Shown here: positions 55,813-64,000 of the stretch, one piece after another
Numbering within the stretch: position 1 is the first letter of the stretch
Layout: each line of letters begins with the position of its first letter
From: Lenzites betulinus
Lineage: Eukaryota > Basidiomycota > Agaricomycetes > Polyporales > Polyporaceae
Reading direction: 5' to 3'
DNA: 64,000 nucleotides
Assembly (NCBI GenBank): GCA_022264855.1
Contig: JABYQU010000074.1
Coordinates: 49,161-113,160, forward strand
Position numbers and translations under genes: made by a program
The notes under the pieces: generated by a model
Databases searched by the model: none
What the model was told of the DNA's origin: nothing
Seen by the model: only the letters and a program-made list of their open reading frames with translations

Positions 55813-58800
55813 TCAGTCTGATTCGTCGCCTTCGCTGCCCCCTGGCCCTGCGAATACTGGCGGCTCGTCTAAGACTTCTGGTTCCGGGTCTTCTATACCG
55901 TCGTCCTCGGATGCGACTAGCTCGTGTAGCCTTTTTCCTGAGATGTCTGCGAACCCTTCAGGGAGGGGTATAGCCTTGCGGGCTAGGTACGGGATGACTC
56001 GGAAGGCTGCGACCGGTCGGTGTAGCACTGAGCCGTCCAGTTCGCAGAGCACGTATGCGCCTCCGCGATTGCGGGACACTACCACTAACGGACCTGTGTA
56101 CCGCGGTCGCATCTTGCGATTCAGTGATTTCTCGATCTGCGTGTGCCGCATGAGGACCAGGGCCCCGGGCTTGAAGTCGAAGTCGCGTATGGTCGCAGCG
56201 TGATCGCGCTCGAACTTCTGGGCGGCCTCCACTCTCGCTCGGTAGACCCTTGAGTGTAGTGTAGCTAGCTGCCCTTGCCGCTTTTGGAGTTCGATCGCAC
56301 GTCGCGCGATGAGGTCTTCGGTTGACAGGAGTTTTTCTGGCGCGGGCATGAGGTAGGTCGCCTCTGCGATATCCATAGGGAGGATGGGGTGGCACCCTGT
56401 GACCGCGAAGTAGGGCGAACAGCCCATACGTTTGCGGACCGTGATGCGATCCGCCCAGAATACGTAGGGTGCGACCTGCGACCACCTGGCCTGGTCGCCG
56501 TCCGCTGCCTTGAATAGCAGCTGTCGCAGGTCGAAGTGCGATCTCTCGACGATCCCGTTGGCCTTGGAGTTGTACGCGCTGATACGGATATGGGGAAGGC
56601 CATATTTGCGCTGTAGTCTTCCGGCCGCACTGACGAAGGCCGACCCATTGTCGGTCACGATCTCCGAGGGTGCGCCCCATCGGCAGTACAAGTCTTGGAG
56701 GAGGAAGTCGGTGATGACCTTGTCCGTTTCTACCCGTAGCATGCGCCATTCCGTCCATGCCGATACGGAGCATCGCGCTGCGACGATGTTGCGGAACCCG
56801 CCGGACGCCGGCATCTTCATGGTGTCCACGTACCATCGTACAAAGAGCGCGCCTGGTCGCGCGACTGTGGGTGGGATCAGGATCTTGCGATGCGATCGCA
56901 CCTGACACAGGTGGCACGTCTTGATGTACCAGGACACGTCCTCTCGTAGGGAGGGCCACCAAAAGCGTTCTGCGACCATCTGGAGCGTCGCGTAGTTGCC
57001 TCGGTGTCCTAGCTCGTCGTGCGCTTTCCGTAGTATGCTGAAGCGTCGCTCGGGTCGCACTACTATCTTGTGTGCGCCTTGAGCGTCCTTCTTCCACAAC
57101 CGTTGGTCGTCGCAGAAGAATCCTTGTGCGTACTTGATCAGGGACGCGTACTGGCTATCCGTGAGGCCCAGTGGTCGCTGGAGCGTTCGAAGCCAGTCCG
57201 CAACTAGTTGCAGCCGCGCGTCGGCTTTGGTCGAGTGCTCGTTAGACGGTAGCTCGGTCTCTTGGTCTGTCGCGGCTGCCTCTGCTTCTGTGTCGCTGCT
57301 CGCGCGATCCTCCCCCTCACTGAAATTTCGACCGTCCTCGGTCGCTTCGGATAACTCCAACATTGCGATCGCAGGCGTCTTGCGTCGCAGACGCGATGGG
57401 GGAGCTAGGATGTGATGCATGAAGCCGTGGACCTTGTCTATCCAGTCCTCGAATTCGTCTGGGTCTTCCGCAGGGTCATCATCGGGTTGTGGGTTGCGAC
57501 GCGACAGGCCGTCTGGGCCATGCGACGTGCCCGGCACATGTACCAGGTGGAAGTGGAAGGTGAGGATACCCAAGATCCAGCGGTTGATGCTTGCGCTGGG
57601 CGCGAGGTCAGGATTCTGTAGCATTCCGCGGATATATCGCGCGTCGACCTCGACTATGAGGTTGCGAACTCCTACTAGGTAGATCTTGGTCGCCTGTAGT
57701 GCGCGGAACAGACCATAGAGCTCTAGTTTCGGTTGCGAGAAGCGCGCTTCACGCTCGTTGAGGGTGATGGACCCGAAGCGGCTATAATAGCGCTTGCGAA
57801 GGTCGTCTGGGTCGCATTGGCAGAGGTGGTAGCCTACTGCGATGTAGGATGTGTCGACTGCGAGTACCACTGGCGCTCCATTGTCGTAGTCGATCGCCCG
57901 TAGCGCGGGGGAGGCCAGGAGCGCCTCTCGCAAATCGTCCATTGCTGCGATCTGCGCTTCTCCGAATTCGAATGGAGCGTCTTTCCTTGTGAGTGCGACC
58001 AGCGCGTGCGCCCGTCGCGCGAAGTTGCGTATGAAGATCCTTGCGACGCCTACGGTCCCCAAGAAGGCGCGTACCTCCGAGAGGTCCTTGCATGTGCGCC
58101 ACTTCTTGATTGCTGCGACGCGCGATTCGTCTGGCTTGCGACCTTCGGGGGTGCACCGATGCCCTACCACCAGTATCTCGCGGGCGCAGAGGATTGACTT
58201 CTTCCCAGAGAACGTCCCGCCTGCGTACTTCATGCGCTGGACGATGCGATTGTTGTTCTGGAAGTGTTCCCAAACAAAACGACGGATCCCTGGGTTCTCT
58301 GGGATGGTCTCGTAGGTCCCTCCCTCGTCGCGATAGTCTGACGCCGGCCCTTTACAGGGTACATCGTCGATGTAGGGGACCGTGATCTCAGGTATTTCCG
58401 GTCGCAGGATGTAGGTGACGTCGTCGTGGAAAATTGGTACGGAATTCGACCATCCCATAGGGAGGGTACAGTGTCGCAGCGCCCCGTAGGGCGTCTGGAA
58501 GGTTGTGAGGTCGCGCGATGACTCTGCGATCAACCTCTCGTCGTACCCTACGTAGAGATCGAAGATCGCGCCGCATGCGCGACCTCCGAACTGTTCGGCT
58601 AGGTAGTCGGGCGTAGGTGTTACTCCAGAGTGTTGGATGGTAACCTTGTTGAGTGGCTCTAGACTGTGTACAATTCGCAGCGACTTCGCGTCCTTTTTGA
58701 GGACGCAGAACCATCGCGACCGATAGGAGGAGTTGGATGGCTCGTAGACGCCGGCTGCGATCTTCTTCTTGAGCATGTCGCAGACCTCGCGGTAGAGGCC

Positions 58801-59237
58801 TGGGGGTATAGGGATATTGCGCTCCACCCAGGGTGTGTGTGGTAGCACGGGAAACTCGACGGGGGGAAGAATTCTGGTTTGAAGCAGCCGCGCTCTGTGT
58901 CGTCCCACGCGAACGCCTCGTTGTGTTGTCGCATGAAGTCGTGTAGCAGTTTGCGCTCTTCTGCCCATAGGAAGTCGCCTCCATGCGCCTCGTCCATGGC
59001 TTGCTTGCGCTCCTCGGTGTAGCGCCCAGTCGGTACGAACGGGGGCGGTCGCGGATTCAGTCTAGGCATCCCCGCTAAAGGGTCGCCAGTGATGTTGCGC
59101 TCTATGCGGAACTGGCCCGGTACGGTGCCTAGCACCGGTCGCACCTTCTGCGCCACGGGCTTGTACTTCTTTTTGGACTGTATGAAGATCCCGGCTGGGG
59201 ATGCCTGCGTCGCGGTTTGCGACCGAGGTGCGACCAC
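55813..59237 (-). pseudogene. pol: reverse transcriptase, RNase H, integrase (frame-broken)
   Basis: The long frame 58968-55813 (1051 codons) carries RT (VEFPVLPHTPWVERNIPIPPGLYREVCDMLKKKIAAGVYEPSNSSYRSRWFCVLKKD; FDLYVGYDERLIA; TPYGALRHCTLPMGWSN; VPYIDDVPCKG at the YxDD box), RNase H (LAVDTSYIAVGYHLCQ) and the integrase zinc region (HDELGHRGNYATLQ ... CHLCQVRSH). The integrase core follows (RWYVDTMKMP, TDNGSAFVS, NGIVERSHFDLRQLL). There is no chromodomain. The preceding frame 59237-58660 holds KYKPVAQKVRPVLGTVPGQFRIERNITGDPL. The shift between them falls at a run of six C (minus strand, about 58861-58866), where seven would restore continuity. The RT box reads YIDD. Mid-pol, 57311-57344 doubles as a polypurine-tract copy. 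Confidence 0.85.
57311..57344 (-). promoter_or_regulatory. candidate central polypurine tract
   Basis: 30 of 34 bases are identical to the 3' PPT region 51235-51268, and the four differences are all transitions. The purine core (minus strand TCAGTGAGGGGGA) is unchanged. It lies between RNase H and integrase coding sequences, about 6.7 kb from one end and 5.8 kb from the other. Confidence 0.65.
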
Positions 59238-59615
59238 AAGGAACCGGCGTCGGTTTTGTACGCGAATGCGAACGGCCTTTGCTGGCGCCCAGAGGCTAGG
59301 GGGGTATCGGGGACCGCAGGTTGCGCCGCGGTCGCAGAGGCTTTGCCTGGCCCGCGGGCGGTCGCAGGCTGGGCCCTCAGGGGAGTCGCAGGAGAGAAGA
59401 AAGACGAGAAATCACGGGTCGCGGACGGGATACTGGGTTCGCTTTGTGGTTCTTTTGATAATAAGTGGGCTTCCATAAGGCCCGCGAGACGGTCGCACGC
59501 AGATAGGTAGATAGCAGGGATAGAGAGAGGAACGTCCGGTAACTGGGTATATGCGCAGATCTGCGGTATGCCGAACTCTTCGGTAATGACCACCGCGATC
59601 GCATCGCCGTCGCAA

Positions 59616-60235
59616 CTAGTCAGATCCTCTAGTCGCGGGCTTGGGGGCTGGTTGGGCCCGAAAGCGAGCGCGACCGCGGGTTACGGTCGGGATAGTCGCG
59701 ATCTGTCCTGTGTTCGGACACTTGATCGTGATCGTCTGGTCCTCGTTCTCGAAGTTCTTGACGACGCTCTTGGTAAGGACGTCGAACGGTCGCCCTAGTA
59801 GGAGGTCGTAGGCCGCGTTCCGTATCACATGTACTTGGAGGTACAGTACGATCTCTGCGACCGCGAAGGGGACGTTCCGCACAAGCCCCAGTGACTGGTC
59901 AACCTCTCCGTTCGCAGACTGCATATTGAGGCGAATGGTAGGGTCGTACGAGAGTCCTAGCGCGTGGCAGACGTGCTCGGACATCGCAATGATCATACAT
60001 CCCGGGTCGACGATAGCCTCGACATACTCTTTCGAGTCTACCAGCCCCACGATGGAGCGCAGGGCGTGCGACTCCTTTGCGACCGTAAGGGAAGCCTTGT
60101 CCGGCCCCGGCGCCGTCTCGCGCAGGTATACTTCGTAAGGGTCCGGCAGTATGAAGCCTCCAGGTTCGAGCGGGTCGCCGCTGCATGATAGCTGCGTCGC
60201 GAACTCGTCGATGACTTCGTCTACGTCTGCAATGC
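59616..60235 (-). pseudogene. retropepsin-like protease region of the large element
   Basis: The frame runs IADVDEVIDEFATQLSCSGDPLEPGGFILPDPYEVYLRETAPGPDKASLTVAKESHALRSIVGLVDSKEYVEAIVDPGCMIIAMSE and on to AAYDLLLGRPFDVLTKSVVKNFENEDQTITI. The DPG in EAIVDPGCM stands where aspartyl proteases have D-S/T-G; in many Agaricomycete Gypsy elements this is DPG or DSG, so it is not necessarily defective. The conserved pre-protease sequence (TKIAEEIFARTMKTPVITLSTEELLSVAPEISARF) lies upstream in a different frame, joined by a -1 shift near 60235. Confidence 0.75.
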
Positions 60236-60860
60236 GACCGTACGAGTCGCAGGGGGAACTCTCTTTGGCGTGACCGCCTCCCGGAAACGCGCGCTGATCT
60301 CGGGCGCGACCGATAGCAGCTCCTCGGTGGACAGGGTGATGACCGGTGTTTTCATCGTGCGTGCAAAGATTTCCTCTGCGATCTTGGTCTGATGTACTGG
60401 GATCTGGTTCCTGTACGCGGGCTCTCCTGGCTTCGGTTTCGGCGGGGGTGCCCCGAAGTTGCGTGTGGTCGGTGGCGCGTAAGTCGCATCGCGCGACTTT
60501 GCGAACGGGTGCTCGGGTACCCCTCCAGTGTTCGTGGCCTGCCTCGCGGAGGCGTGCGACGTTATGGGCTGAGCGCTCTCGCGCTCTTGCGACCTGTCGC
60601 GACTGGGCGCCGTCCTAAACGTAGTGTCCTGTGTCATTCCGCCGCGTCCCGGCTGGCTCGCTGGATAGCTCGACAGTCCCGTGTTTGCGTCGCGCGACAT
60701 TGCGACCGACGTTCGCGAACTTGGGCCGTTGCTCGGTGGTGGTACGCGCGGGCTCGTCTGAACAGGAGGGGGGGTAGCGGTCGCGGATCGCGCGATCCGC
60801 TTGGGGGCGGAGTCCCCGGTCGTGGCCGTTGGGTAGGTCGCCGATAGGAAGGTACCTCTA
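60221..60860 (-). pseudogene. linker between gag and protease (pre-protease domain)
   Basis: A separate minus-strand frame encoding a Ser/Pro/Thr-rich linker followed by YRNQIPVHQTKIAEEIFARTMKTPVITLSTEELLSVAPEISARFREAV, which in related elements directly precedes the protease. It is offset by -1 from gag (transition near 60850) and by -1 from the protease. These shifts may be one-base deletions or, for the first, programmed frameshifting; no obvious slippery heptamer was seen at the transition. Confidence 0.65.
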
Positions 60861-62487
60861 CTCCGTCGAAGCGTTCTTTGGTCCGTCGCAGGGCGTAAAG
60901 CTCGTACTCCAGCTGTGCGATCCGGTCCTCCGTCGCAAGCGCAAAGCCACTCGCCGTGTACGGGTCCTCTGCGATCTCGAACACCATCTGCGACGCCGGC
61001 CGCGACGCGAGCTGATTGGGATTGCGACGATGCCACTCGTAGACTCGATCGCGCATAGTGAGGCCATTGAAGCCATGCATGAACCTGGGCACATACATCC
61101 CGTTGGGTAGACAGACCCGTCCTTCGTGGTTCCGGATACACCGCCCTGCGTCGACATCTTCCTGGACAAAGGGGCAATTCCGTAGCATGCAGCCGGCGTT
61201 CCCGCAATAGTGGCAGAAGCCGTCGTTCTGGTCCTGCGTCGCGTAGCTTCCCGATAAGCGATTCTGTTGCGACTGTGTGGCGGGACCAGGGGCGTTTCCT
61301 CGCTCGTTCACGGACTGTGCGAGCAATCGCAACAGAGGGGCGAGGTCTTCCACCTTTACTGACGGGTTCGCGACATTTGCGGTCGCGTTGGCGCTAGATG
61401 GGAGGGGGGCGGTCGCGAGCGTTCCGTGGAGGACAAACTTCGCGGCCTCGTACACTTTGTTTAGCTCGTAAGGGTCGTCCGGATAGTGGTCCGGGTCTTT
61501 GAGCTGCAGCCTCTGCGACACTTGGTCCCATAGGGGAGCGCGGATTCCTTTGACGAAGAGACGCGACTGCTCGGACGTCGACAGTCGCGCTTGCGATATG
61601 AGGTAGGTGGTCATCGCGAAGAAGTCGCGATAGTAGCTGGATAGCTCGGTGATGCTAGTGATTGCGACGGCCGCTCGTCTTGCGACGAGTGCCTCGACAT
61701 CTGCGACCGAATATTTGCGCGACTCTTCCGCGCCAGGGTATAGGTCTGTAACCGCTTTGACGAACTCGCGATACGCGACTCCAGCTCCATAGGCCGGGAG
61801 GCTCTCGCAGAGCTCGGATACGTCGATCGGTAGGTACCGCACTACCCACTGCTTGCGCTGTCGGTCCTCCTCTACTCCGCTGCGCTCGAAGAGCGCTTCG
61901 ATATCTTGAAAGAAGCGTCGCAGCGTACGCGGCTGTTCCGGAGTGAAGGTGGGCGCGGTCGAGTGACCTCGCGCTGGCATGGCCGGTCGCAACTGCGGCG
62001 CTGGTGGTGGCGCTTCCTGTGGTTCTGGCATAACGTCCACGAATGGGTTCTCGAAGAGGTCCTCTAAGGGGGACAGGGGGGAATGAAAGGCTGGCGCTTG
62101 GTACTCAGTCGGTTCGCGGCCTTCCGAGTCGCGTGGTGTGGGACTAGCGGGTGAGAGGCTGGTCGGGGAGAGGTTTGCGATGGCTAGGGCCGCGTCGCGG
62201 AACCAGTCGCAGGCTGCGGGGTCGCGTCGCAGAAGTTCGCAGCCGCGGTCGAGGAGAACAAAGACCGGTTCTATGATCGCAGAGAGCCTCTCGTCGTCTA
62301 GGTGGTGGCTGAACTGGGTGATGAGCAGCTTGAATCTTGCGACGAGTAGCTCGGAACCGAGATCGGGGTCCTTGGTCGCTGCTCTTGTCTTGCGCTTCGG
62401 CGCCTGTTGTGTGCGTTGTCCCGGCTCAATGGCTGCTGCGACGACTGCCGTTTGGCCCGGGGAAGGAGGAATGCGGACTACTGCTTG
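60634..62487 (-). CDS. Gag with one zinc knuckle, start codon unclear
   Basis: The frame is open from 62487, just after TAG 62490-62488, to 60634. The capsid-like region shows RRFFQDIEALFERSGVEEDRQRKQWVVRYLPID, FVKAVTDLYPGAEESRKYSVADVEALV and SEQSRLFVKGIRAPLWDQVSQRL. The knuckle is CHYCGNAGCMLRNCP (about 61215-61170). Residues upstream of 62040 look genuinely coding (LVARFKLLITQFSHHLDDERLSAIIEPVFVLLDRGCELLRRDP), but no in-frame ATG occurs before about 62031. The real start may have been lost, be non-AUG, or lie in an unrecognised upstream exon. The C-terminal end beyond about 60850 is probably out of frame. Confidence 0.72.
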   Translation of the reverse strand, partial: QAVVRIPPSPGQTAVVAAAIEPGQRTQQAPKRKTRAATKDPDLGSELLVARFKLLITQFSHHLDDERLSAIIEPVFVLLDRGCELLRRDPAACDWFRDAALAIANLSPTSLSPASPTPRDSEGREPTEYQAPAFHSPLSPLEDLFENPFVDVMPEPQEAPPPAPQLRPAMPARGHSTAPTFTPEQPRTLRRFFQDIEALFERSGVEEDRQRKQWVVRYLPIDVSELCESLPAYGAGVAYREFVKAVTDLYPGAEESRKYSVADVEALVARRAAVAITSITELSSYYRDFFAMTTYLISQARLSTSEQSRLFVKGIRAPLWDQVSQRLQLKDPDHYPDDPYELNKVYEAAKFVLHGTLATAPLPSSANATANVANPSVKVEDLAPLLRLLAQSVNERGNAPGPATQSQQNRLSGSYATQDQNDGFCHYCGNAGCMLRNCPFVQEDVDAGRCIRNHEGRVCLPNGMYVPRFMHGFNGLTMRDRVYEWHRRNPNQLASRPASQMVFEIAEDPYTASGFALATEDRIAQLEYELYALRRTKERFDGVEVPSYRRPTQRPRPGTPPPSGSRDPRPLPPLLFRRARAYHHRATAQVRERRSQCRATQTRDCRAIQRASRDAAE

Positions 62488-62495
62488 CTATATCC

Positions 62496-62513
62496 CCCTC
62501 GCGGTGGGCTCCA
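62496..62513 (-). promoter_or_regulatory. tRNA primer-binding site
   Basis: Three bases after the 5' LTR ends (minus strand GCATCA, TTT) comes TGGAGCCCACCGCGAGGG, which begins with TGG as required to pair with a tRNA 3' CCA end. The primer tRNA would end GGTGGGCTCCA; I did not assign its identity. Confidence 0.7.
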
Positions 62514-62516
62514 AAA

Positions 62517-63151
62517 TGATGCACTGAACCTGCTATAACAGCAGGGATAGAGGGCGCGGCCGAGAGCCTAGGGGCGAGGCCGGACGTAGTGCGGGGAGGG
62601 AAGGATAATGCCTGCGAGTAAGGGCCGGTTTCCCTTCACTGGGCTTCCACGAAGCGTCGCCGGTCGCGGTCGTCCCGCTATCGCAGAGGGAAGGTGGGTA
62701 CGCGGTCCGTCGGTTCTATCGCAACCGGTCGCAGTGCCAGCGAACTGGTAAGGAGGCGTGGACGAGGCAGTCGCGGTGGTCAGGGGAAGCCGCGATCGCA
62801 GTCGCAAGTTCGCGTCGCAGCTCGCGGTCGCAGTTCGCAGTTCGCGGTCGCAGTCGCAGTCGCAGTCGGTACCAGGGCCGTTCTATGAGATCTGAGGGGT
62901 GGGGATGGCTTCCGTTCTGAAAACTACGGAGCACGGAATATATACATGGACGATACCGGGTCGCTCTCCCAAAGTCCGAGATCAGCCGGTCGCACGGCCA
63001 GACTCCTCCTGCTGCGGACTACGGTCCTCAGGCGCCCGCGACTCAGCCGGGCGTGCGACGGCTCGCGACGGCTTGCGACGGCTGCGCCGAAGCCTGCTAC
63101 GCCCGTACCTAACTGTACCGCTCCGGCCTCAGCGGGCCGCGGGTCGCATCA
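62517..63151 (-). repeat. 5' LTR of the large retroelement
   Basis: 635 bp. It differs from the 3' LTR by about four changes (for example ACTGAACCT for ACTGAGACCT, one G fewer in a run of five, TGAGATCTG for TGAGGTCTG, GCGGACTACG for GCGGCTACG). The high identity implies a recent insertion. Confidence 0.93.
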
Positions 63152-63209
63152 ACGCGTTGCCAGCTCATCCTCCTCCCACCATGATCCTGGTCGTGTTTCG
63201 ACGCATCGT

Positions 63210-64000
63210 ATGAGCCACTTCGTGGTCTTCAAGACGCTGTATCTCTTTCTAGGCACCACAAACACGCTGAACAATCCCACCTGGTACGCTGCACAGCTTT
63301 CTCGAGCTCTAGAAGACTCAATCCAAGACCTCCCGACCGCATGCCCTCCACGTGTCCACGTTCTTCCAAGGTGCGCTGATTATCTGTGAGCTAACAAACA
63401 CGGGCTGATGAGTTACATGCGGTTCCAGCACAGTTTTCGAGCCTCGCTATGGAGCATGCAGGACGACGGGCCGACACCCCGATCTTGCTCGCATCGCCCT
63501 CACGTCTCGCACAAACGAATCCCCGCACCGTCTTCATGCTGGTAAAGTCCATGTATTCTTTGTCACGGTCGTTGTGCTGATGCAGGGCTCATCGTATATG
63601 AAGGTCCAGCAGAGCACCACCACGCCCCCGAAGGCCCCTTCAAGCAACGGCGACCTTCAATTCCACGATTGCATTCTCCATCTTCCCCCGTTCACCGATG
63701 GAACTCGGCGCCCATATCCACCTACGACCCGACACCGCCTACGTCCAGTTCGACCTCGATGACGAGCCGATGCCGCTGTCTCCCTCGTCGTCTACGGCCC
63801 ACTTATGCCCTGACTGTAAGTCGCCTCTACTGCCCTCGCTTGGCGTGCATGACTAATGTTTGATTTCCTTCAGATTTTTTCCCCACGGACGATGTGGACA
63901 GCGTCACGCAGAAACGAGTCGACGCGTGGCTCCGCATCCTCTATGGGCCCTTCATTACGCAATGCGAAGGGTCCCGCGAACAACTAGCAACATCCTCGAC
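63210..64000 (+). CDS. incomplete unrecognised gene at the right edge
   Basis: Plus-strand coding-like stretches: MSHFVVFKTLYLFLGTTNTLNNPTWYAAQLSRALEDSIQDLP (from 63210) ending at a donor-like AAG|GTGCGC (about 63371); SPMELGAHIHLRPDTAYVQFDLDDEPMPLSPSSSTAHLCPD ending at T|GTAAGT (63815); then, after CTTCAG, YFFPTDDVDSVTQKRVDAWLRILYGPFITQCEGSREQLATSS running off the window. Not all joins can be resolved and the product is not recognised. The retroelement lies just upstream (LTR end 63151), so its insertion may have displaced this gene's promoter. Confidence 0.45.

Larger units (their letters stand above)
50597..63151 (-). mobile_element. 12.6-kb Ty3/Gypsy LTR retrotransposon with three antisense accessory genes
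   Basis: It is bounded by direct LTRs of 636 and 635 bp, each beginning TGATGC and ending GCATCA (a 6-bp inverted terminus), and differing at only about four positions. ACGC flanks both sides (50593-50596 and 63152-63155). On the minus strand the order is LTR, PBS, gag, protease, RT/RNase H, integrase, then about 4.5 kb holding three plus-strand genes with introns, a polypurine tract and the second LTR. A nearly identical copy of the polypurine tract lies mid-element in pol. Gag-pro-pol shows several frame breaks, so this copy is probably not autonomous. Nucleotide composition is marked by dense TGCGA/TCGCA motifs throughout. Confidence 0.92.

Noticed and set aside
1..64000. tRNA, rRNA, CRISPR arrays, bacterial operons
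   Set aside because: None was seen; introns, F-box proteins and eukaryotic transposons show that this is a fungal nuclear sequence.

Overview
This window comes from a filamentous basidiomycete, most likely an Agaricomycete of the Polyporales type. The evidence is many short GT-AG introns of about 45-60 bases, fungal transposon families (KDZ, Plavaka-like CACTA, MULE, Ty3/Gypsy), a fungal-type F-box family, cysteine-rich secreted proteins, and eukaryotic housekeeping genes (DNA primase small subunit, 6-phosphofructo-2-kinase). I saw no tRNA, rRNA or CRISPR array.

Layout. 0.4-5.3 kb: a KDZ (Kyakuja-Dileera-Zisupton) DNA transposon with TIRs of about 550 bp and a transposase broken by an in-frame TGA. 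A CACTA-like MITE (5955-6227) and an inverted relic of the KDZ 3' end (6690-7332) follow. 8.7-15.35 kb: a minus-strand Ty3/Gypsy chromovirus with gag and pol separated by one in-frame UAG and a one-base defect inside pol. 15.7-18.8 kb: a gene remnant and a multi-exon hypothetical gene. 18989-23161: a well-preserved Mutator-like element (229-bp TIRs, perfect 9-bp TSD) inserted just upstream of that gene. 24-28.8 kb: host genes: F-box protein, bacterial-type PARG, and divergently a PFK-2 whose bisphosphatase half has lost its catalytic histidine. 29.6-38.8 kb: an old tandem segmental duplication, each copy carrying a 153-aa cysteine-rich secreted protein gene. 39.9-43.4 kb: primase small subunit PRI1 and a second F-box protein. 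44.3-49.3 kb: a Plavaka/Tnp2 transposase next to a GAGCTC-rich minisatellite. 50597-63151: a 12.6-kb LTR retrotransposon. 63.15-64 kb: start of an incomplete plus-strand gene.

The most unusual object is the 12.6-kb retroelement. It has 636/635-bp LTRs that begin TGATGC and end GCATCA, a 4-bp TSD, a PBS, a 3' polypurine tract and a near-identical second copy of that tract in the middle of the element, like a central PPT. Gag-pro-pol lies on the minus strand. Between pol and the 3' LTR, on the opposite strand, sit three intron-containing accessory genes (199, 184 and 665 aa); the last carries a six-cysteine zinc-cluster-like motif. The whole element, both coding strands and the LTRs, is saturated with the pentamer TGCGA/TCGCA. 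Antisense placement would let the introns survive retrotransposition, and the motif could be a binding signal for an element-encoded protein; both of these are inferences.

Limits: exon models come from reading splice signals by eye. Several hypothetical genes are only approximately delimited, and no database search was possible.
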